NCBI RefSeq assembly: GCF_008642355.1 | Contig: NZ_CP029193.1 | Span: forward strand, 5,852,001-5,916,000 | Source of the DNA: Streptomyces venezuelae | GTDB taxonomy: Bacteria > Actinomycetota > Actinomycetes > Streptomycetales > Streptomycetaceae | Reading direction: 5' to 3' | DNA length: 64,000 nucleotides | Shown here: positions 59,260 to 64,000 of the stretch, piece after piece | Layout: every line of letters begins with the position of its first letter | Numbering within the stretch: position 1 is the stretch's first letter | Made by a program: the position numbers and the translations under genes | Notes under the pieces: model-generated | Database searches by the model: none | What the model was told of the DNA's origin: nothing | Seen by the model: the letters and a program-made list of their open reading frames with translations, nothing else

Positions 59260-59850
59260 CTACTTGAGACGTGCCATAAGTGCGTGCTCGACCAGCGTGA
59301 TCAAGCCACTCTTTGCGTCCGCACGGTGTCGTGCGTCGGTCGTGATGATCGGCGTACCGGGTCCGATCTGGAGTGCTTCGCGTACTTCGTCGGGGGTGTA
59401 GGGCTGGTGGCCGTCGAAGCCGTTGAGGGCGATGACGAAGGGGAGGCCGGAGTTCTCGAAGTAGTCGACGGCGGGGAAGCAGTCGGCGAGGCGGCGGGTG
59501 TCGACGAGGACGACCGCGCCGATCGCGCCACGGACGAGGTCGTCCCACATGAACCAGAAGCGGTCCTGGCCGGGTGTACCGAAGAGGTACAGGATCAGGT
59601 CCTGGTCCAGGGTGATGCGGCCGAAGTCCATGGCCACCGTGGTGGTGGTCTTGTCGCCGGTGTGGGTCAGGTCGTCGATGCCCGCGGACGCGGACGTCAT
59701 GACGGCCTCGGTGCGCAGCGGGTTGATCTCGGACACCGCCCCGACGAACGTGGTCTTGCCCACGCCGAAGCCGCCCGCCACCACGATCTTCGCGGAGGTG
59801 GTGGAACGGGCAGCGTCCGTGCCCGAACCGCTAGAGCTTGCGAAGTCCAC
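59260..59850 (-). CDS. Conservon small GTPase (CvnD), second copy
   Basis: A 196-aa GTPase nearly identical to the first copy. Differences lie at the N-terminus (SGSGTDAARS) and in a few C-terminal residues (IGPGTPII, SGLITLVEHALMARLK). The same Walker A GGFGVGKTTFVGA, FGTPGQDRF and atypical NGFD are present. The GTG at 59850 overlaps the DUF742 gene by 20 nt, as in the first conservon. It contains the second 371-bp repeat copy. Confidence 0.95.
   Translation of the reverse strand: MDFASSSGSGTDAARSTTSAKIVVAGGFGVGKTTFVGAVSEINPLRTEAVMTSASAGIDDLTHTGDKTTTTVAMDFGRITLDQDLILYLFGTPGQDRFWFMWDDLVRGAIGAVVLVDTRRLADCFPAVDYFENSGLPFVIALNGFDGHQPYTPDEVREALQIGPGTPIITTDARHRADAKSGLITLVEHALMARLK
59360..59730. 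repeat. 371-bp perfect direct repeat, copy 2 (within cvnD)
   Basis: Identical to 54242-54612; see that entry. Confidence 0.9.
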
Positions 59851-60232
59851 TGAGCACCCTTTCGAGCAGTGTCACGTCAGGCTGGCCACCGGCGTTCTCG
59901 TCGCCGCCGGGCTGGTGGATGGCGACGAGCCCGGCCTCGGCCAGGTCCGCCACGAGGATCCGGGCCACGCCGAGCGGCATCGCGAGCAGGGCCGAGACCT
60001 CGGCCACCGACTTGACCTCACGGCACAGGTGGCAGATCCGCTGGTGCTCGGGGAGCAGCCCCATCAGCTGGGCCGGGTCGGCCGTGGTGCTCACCAGCGC
60101 CTCGATCGCGAGCTGGTAGCGGGGCCGGGTCCGGCCGCCGGTCATCGCGTAAGGACGCACCAGCGGCTGGTCGCCCTCCATTCCGTACGAGGCATCGCCG
60201 TACGGGTTGTGAGAGGCGGTGGGCGGGGTCAT
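59831..60232 (-). CDS. Conservon DUF742 protein (CvnC), second copy
   Basis: A 133-aa DUF742 protein with a short N-terminal lead (~22 residues) before QPLVRPYAMTGGRTRPRYQL. The same ICHLCREVKSVAEVSALLAM and PLGVARILVADLAEAGLVAI blocks occur as in the first copy, and the same end LLERVLSGLRKL. GGAGG precedes the ATG. It lacks the long Pro/Gln-rich tail of the first copy, so the two complexes may recruit different partners. Confidence 0.93.
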   Translation of the reverse strand: MTPPTASHNPYGDASYGMEGDQPLVRPYAMTGGRTRPRYQLAIEALVSTTADPAQLMGLLPEHQRICHLCREVKSVAEVSALLAMPLGVARILVADLAEAGLVAIHQPGGDENAGGQPDVTLLERVLSGLRKL

Positions 60233-60372
60233 GGATCCTCCGGGCGGGACAGCAGGTCATCTGCGTGTGCCGTCTGACAGAGCCGGTGGGGGCAGTGTGG
60301 CGGCCGGACGGTTGGTCAGTACGTTCGGTCGGTGGGGCGGCCGAAGGGTGGGGCTTCGGAGCGTGCTCCGGG

Positions 60373-60786
60373 CTAGTGGAGCAGGCTGCCCTGCAGCTCG
60401 GCGCGGAGGTCCGGGGTGAGGACGGCACCCGCGCGGTCGACGAGCAGGGCCATCTCGTACCCGACGAGGCCGATGTCGCACTCGGGGTGCGCGAGCACGG
60501 CCAGGGACGAGCCGTCCGAGACGGACATGATGAAGAGGAACCCCCGCTCCATCTCCACCACCGTCTGCGTGACGGTGCCGCCCTCGAAGATCCGGGAGGC
60601 GCCCGCCGTCAGCGAGGTCAGCCCCGAGGCGACCGCGGCGAGCTGGTCGGCGCGGTCGCGCGGGAACCCTTCGGACATGGCCAGAAGGAGGCCGTCGGCG
60701 GAGACCACGACCGTGTGGGACACCCCAGGGGTGTTGTCCACGAAGTTGGTGATCAACCAGTTCAGATTCTGTGCCGCCTGGCTCAT
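60373..60786 (-). CDS. Conservon roadblock/LC7 protein (CvnB), second copy
   Basis: A 137-aa roadblock/LC7 protein, almost the same as the first copy in sequence (differences include TVTQ, MSVSD, HPECDIG and the end SLLH). ATG at 60786 opens MSQAAQNLNW; a TTG at 60795 is possible. It begins 9 nt after the sensor stop codon. A 140-bp gap to the DUF742 gene contains no gene. Confidence 0.95.
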   Translation of the reverse strand: MSQAAQNLNWLITNFVDNTPGVSHTVVVSADGLLLAMSEGFPRDRADQLAAVASGLTSLTAGASRIFEGGTVTQTVVEMERGFLFIMSVSDGSSLAVLAHPECDIGLVGYEMALLVDRAGAVLTPDLRAELQGSLLH

Positions 60787-60795
60787 CGGACTCAA

Positions 60796-63700
60796 CTAAC
60801 GCTCCTGCTGGTGAGTGGGGCGAGGGAAACTACCGGTCTGGCCGGTGCCGGCCTGGCGACCCTGCTGGATGCCCCGACGGAGATTCGTCAGCCGGCCGCG
60901 TACTTCTTCCGGTGCACGCGAAACCTGCGGACCTGTGCTGTCCTGCTGCTGCTGTGCCGTGCCCGCGACCAGGTTGGCCCGCGGGACGCGACGCGGCAGT
61001 CCGGATGTGGTGACGCCGCCCGCGGAGGGCTGCCGGACGCGCTCGGCCTGGCGGCCCAGCTCGTCGTTCGGGGAGGAGCGCCAGCCGCCGGGCATGCCCG
61101 CGCCGTTGGTGCCGTTGGCGCCGCCCGGGTTCGCGGGCGCGGCGGCCGGGTCCTGGCGCTGGGGGCGCGAGGGCAGCGGACGCTGCGGCATCTCGGGGGC
61201 CTGGTGGCGCGCGGACTCGGGAGCCTGGCGCGGACCGGCGTCGGCGGCCGTGCCGCCGTGCTGCTGATCCTGTCGCGCGGGCTGCCGGTTCCGGTGCTCG
61301 TTCCGGTGCTCCTGCTGGTCCTGCTGCGCGGGCTGCTGCGCCGCGTGCTGGCTCTGCGGGTTCTGCCGCTGGTTCTGCTGCTGCTGGAACCAGTTGGTCT
61401 CCAGCGTGTCGAACAGCGGCGTACGTCCGTCGTCCGGGCCACCCGGCGGCAGGGGCTGCTGCGGGTTCAGCGGGTCCTCGTGCTGGGTCAGCGGGTCCTG
61501 CTGCTGGTTCAGCCGGTCCTGCTGCGGCGCCTGGCCCACGCCCTGGCCCTGGCCCTGCTGCTGCGGGAGGCCCTGGTTGGGGTCGCCCTGGCCGCGGCGG
61601 GGGGCCGGCGGACGCGGCACGGTGTAGTCGGGGTTCTCCCGACCGCCCTGCTGCGGCGCGAAGTTGTTGCCCTGGTCCTGCTGCTGGTTCTGCTGTTGCT
61701 GCTGATTCTGGTGCTGCGGCGCGGCCGGACGGCCGGGCTGCTGGCCGCGCCGGGGCACGCCCGTGCCGCCGAAGACGTCCGAGCGGACGAACTGGCCGGT
61801 CGAGCCCGCGTCCTGCGGCGCGCTGGTGCCGGGCGGCGGACCGTCGAAGTCCGGGCGGGCGAACTCCGCGGTGGAGCCGGGGCCCTGCCGGTCGTCCGCG
61901 GCGGCCGTGGGCTGCGGGAACTGGCCGCCGGCCTCGTGCTCCTCGTGACCCCGGGGGGTGTCGAAGGGCTCGCGCGACACCTGCGGCTGCGCGTTCTCGT
62001 CGCTCCAGCTGGGCACACGCGGCTGCGGGTTGCCCCCGGGCAGCTCGGCGCGCGGCCCCCCGCGGGGCGGCAGCTGGGGCCTGCGACGCTGCTCACCGGC
62101 GTCCGACGGCGCGTCCATGGCGTTCGTACGCTGCTGGGGCACCGGAGGCTGCGGCGCGTTGTCGCCACGGCCGGCTTGGGGCTGACCGGACTGACCGGGC
62201 TGACCGCCCTGCGGCTGGTTGTTGCCCTGTCCGCGTACCGGCTGGTTGCCCTGCGGCACCATCGGCTGACCGCTCTGGGGGCCGCCGGCCTGCGGACCGC
62301 CCGGCGGACGCTGCTGTCCGGTGTCACGCGAGGGCAGCGCGGCGCGCGGACCCGTGCCCGCGACCTGCTGGCGCGGCGCACCGGCACCGAGCAGCCCGGG
62401 ACCACCCTGGCCACCACCGGGTCCACCGGGACCGCCGCCGAGCGCGGGACCGCCGCGACCGGGGCCACCGCCCTGGCCGGGGCCACCGTTGCCACCGGGG
62501 CCGACACCGCGTCGCGCGGCAGCGGCACCCGCGGCGGCCTGAGCCGCGGCGGGACCGCCGGTCGCGCCGGGCTTGCCCGGCATCTTCTTGCCCTGGGCGA
62601 CGTCGACGGGAAGCATGACCAGCGCGGTCGTACCACCGGAGTCGGACGGGCGGAGCTGGATGCGGATGCCGTGGCGCTGCGACAGACGGCCGACCACGAA
62701 CAGACCCATGCGGCGCGAGACCGAGACGTCCACGGTGGGCGGCGACGCGAGCCGCTCGTTGATCGCCGCGAGGTCCTCGGGGGAGAGGCCGATGCCGGTG
62801 TCGTGGATCTCGATGAGGACGCGCCCGTCGGGCAGCGCGTGACCGGTCACCTTGACCTTGGTCTGCGGCGAGGAGAACGACGTCGCGTTCTCGAGCAGCT
62901 CGGCGAGGAGGTGCACGAGGTCGTTGACGACGCGTCCGGCGACCTCGGTCGCGGGGACCGAGGAGAGTTCGATGCGCTCGTACTGCTCCACCTCGGACGC
63001 GGCGGCACGCAGCACGTCGACGAGCGGGACGGGCCGGGTCCACCGTCGGCCGGGCTCTTCACCGGCGAGGACGAGGAGGTTCTCACCGTTACGGCGCATG
63101 CGCGTGGCGAGGTGGTCGAGCTTGAAGAGCGAGGACAGCTGGTCCGGGTCGGCCTCGCGCGACTCCAGCTCGGAGATGAGCGAGAGCTGGCGCTGGATGA
63201 GGCCCTGCGAACGGCGCGAGAGGTTGGTGAACATCGCGTTGACGTTGCCCCGCAGAAGGGCCTGCTCGGCGGCGAGGCGGACGGCCTCGCGGTGCACGTC
63301 GTCGAAGGCCGCGGCCACCTGGCCGATCTCGTCGCGCGAGTGCACACCCACGGACTCCACCGACGTGTCCACGTCCTGCGGGTCCGACTCCGAGAGCTGC
63401 TTGACCAGCTCGGGCAGGCGGTCCTGGGCGACCTTGGTCGCGGTGTCCTGGAGGCGGCGCAGCGAACGGATCATGGACCGGGCCACGACGAACGCGCCGA
63501 CGAGCGAGACGCCGAGCACGAGGAGGATCAGCGCACCGTTGAGGATGGCCGACTGCTCCGACTCGTTGCGCAGCTCGCGAGCCTTCTGCTCCATCTCGCC
63601 GAGGAGCGTCAGCTCGATCTTCGCCATCGCGTCGATCTTGGTCGTGTCGTTGTCGACCCAGTCCTTGTAGGACCGCTTGTCCTGGAGCTTGATGCCGCCC

Positions 63701-64000
63701 TCCTGCTCGAGGACGCGCTTGGCGTACTCGTTGGCGGCCTTGACCGCGGGGTTGCCGCCGTCGATGGGCTTGGTCAGCTCACCGGCGTTGCCCGCGTAGA
63801 TCTTGCTGAAGGTCTGGAGCTCCGAGCGCTCCTTCTCGTTGGCGCTGAGGCCGAAGGTGCGGTCGGTCTCGGAGATCTTGCCGTAGTCGCTGTCGTTGGC
63901 GGGCAGGGCCGCGGCGATGATCGCGCGCTGGACGGACGCGTACTCCTTGGCGGAGGAGAAGGCGGCCAGCGAACGGGTCCGCTGGATCATGTCCGGGTTG
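60796..64000 (-). CDS. Conservon sensor histidine-kinase-like protein (CvnA), second copy, 5' end outside window
   Basis: At least 1067 residues; the frame is still open at base 64000, so the N-terminus and TM1 are missing. Present: the end of the extracytoplasmic domain, a membrane helix (NGALILLVLGVSLVGAFVVA), HAMP, LDHLATRMRRNGENLLVLAG, an HATPase domain (LLAELLENATSFSSPQTKVK; EIHDTGIGL; GLFVVGRLSQRHGIRIQLRP) and a ~600-residue disordered tail that is extremely Gln/Pro/Gly-rich, about twice that of the first copy. The tail ends with GLPRRVPRANLVAGTA, then VRGLTNLRRGIQQGR-like text shared with copy 1 (GLPRRVPKANLVEGTA), so the extreme C-terminus is conserved. Confidence 0.92.
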   Translation of the reverse strand, partial: NPDMIQRTRSLAAFSSAKEYASVQRAIIAAALPANDSDYGKISETDRTFGLSANEKERSELQTFSKIYAGNAGELTKPIDGGNPAVKAANEYAKRVLEQEGGIKLQDKRSYKDWVDNDTTKIDAMAKIELTLLGEMEQKARELRNESEQSAILNGALILLVLGVSLVGAFVVARSMIRSLRRLQDTATKVAQDRLPELVKQLSESDPQDVDTSVESVGVHSRDEIGQVAAAFDDVHREAVRLAAEQALLRGNVNAMFTNLSRRSQGLIQRQLSLISELESREADPDQLSSLFKLDHLATRMRRNGENLLVLAGEEPGRRWTRPVPLVDVLRAAASEVEQYERIELSSVPATEVAGRVVNDLVHLLAELLENATSFSSPQTKVKVTGHALPDGRVLIEIHDTGIGLSPEDLAAINERLASPPTVDVSVSRRMGLFVVGRLSQRHGIRIQLRPSDSGGTTALVMLPVDVAQGKKMPGKPGATGGPAAAQAAAGAAAARRGVGPGGNGGPGQGGGPGRGGPALGGGPGGPGGGQGGPGLLGAGAPRQQVAGTGPRAALPSRDTGQQRPPGGPQAGGPQSGQPMVPQGNQPVRGQGNNQPQGGQPGQSGQPQAGRGDNAPQPPVPQQRTNAMDAPSDAGEQRRRPQLPPRGGPRAELPGGNPQPRVPSWSDENAQPQVSREPFDTPRGHEEHEAGGQFPQPTAAADDRQGPGSTAEFARPDFDGPPPGTSAPQDAGSTGQFVRSDVFGGTGVPRRGQQPGRPAAPQHQNQQQQQNQQQDQGNNFAPQQGGRENPDYTVPRPPAPRRGQGDPNQGLPQQQGQGQGVGQAPQQDRLNQQQDPLTQHEDPLNPQQPLPPGGPDDGRTPLFDTLETNWFQQQQNQRQNPQSQHAAQQPAQQDQQEHRNEHRNRQPARQDQQHGGTAADAGPRQAPESARHQAPEMPQRPLPSRPQRQDPAAAPANPGGANGTNGAGMPGGWRSSPNDELGRQAERVRQPSAGGVTTSGLPRRVPRANLVAGTAQQQQDSTGPQVSRAPEEVRGRLTNLRRGIQQGRQAGTGQTGSFPRPTHQQER

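Overview
This 64-kb window is high-GC chromosomal DNA from an actinomycete, almost certainly a Streptomyces. The evidence is very strong third-position GC bias, many GTG starts, SD-less starts, a single visible in-frame TTA codon (in a large regulator), two conservons, and a gene order (ilvBNC-serA, proline catabolism, leuB-ilvE, cimA, accB-accE, conservons) that, from memory, follows the S. coelicolor SCO551x-SCO554x region. No rRNA, tRNA, CRISPR array, insertion sequence or prophage gene was seen. It reads as core chromosome, with accessory-looking genes between about 18.9 and 53.7 kb.

Layout. 1-10 kb: the end of an MMPL transporter, a GNAT acetyltransferase, a small membrane protein, a 59-aa protein coupled to a giant LuxR/AAA regulator carrying a TTA codon, a DUF6191-like protein, a PQQ-type sugar dehydrogenase lipoprotein, an aldo/keto reductase and a D-2-hydroxyacid dehydrogenase. 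10-19 kb: a membrane GGDEF/degenerate-EAL protein, then ilvB-ilvN-ilvC behind a leader-peptide attenuator, then serA. 18.9-25.7 kb: an MFS/TetR efflux pair, a small secreted protein, and a PucR regulator divergent from proline dehydrogenase and pruA. 25.7-33.5 kb: a MerR regulator coupled to a class A beta-lactamase and divergent from an Old Yellow Enzyme, an iodotyrosine-deiodinase-like flavoprotein, an AAC(2')-like acetyltransferase, a LysR/MDR reductase pair, and a Tat-exported purple acid phosphatase. 33.6-43 kb: leuB, ilvE, an NCS1 permease/agmatine deiminase/TetR unit with related operators, a TolB-like secreted protein, and cimA behind a second attenuator. 43-54 kb: a TPM-like membrane protein, a hydrolase, YceI, a ribbon-helix-helix regulator with an 11-bp repeat operator, a DUF4097 protein, a DrrAB-type ABC exporter, accB-accE, and a LysR/tautomerase pair. 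54-64 kb: two tandem conservons (sensor-kinase-like, roadblock, DUF742, small GTPase), all on the minus strand; the last sensor runs off the window.

Functional theme. Six branched-chain amino acid genes (ilvB, ilvN, ilvC, leuB, ilvE, cimA) lie in three separate transcription units. Two of the units have the same leader design: a short peptide rich in the end-product codons, a hairpin touching its stop codon, then a GC stem with a U6 run. The other theme is signalling and development: a probable bldA-dependent regulator, a c-di-GMP enzyme, and paired conservons whose GTPase genes share a 371-bp identical tract that looks like gene conversion.
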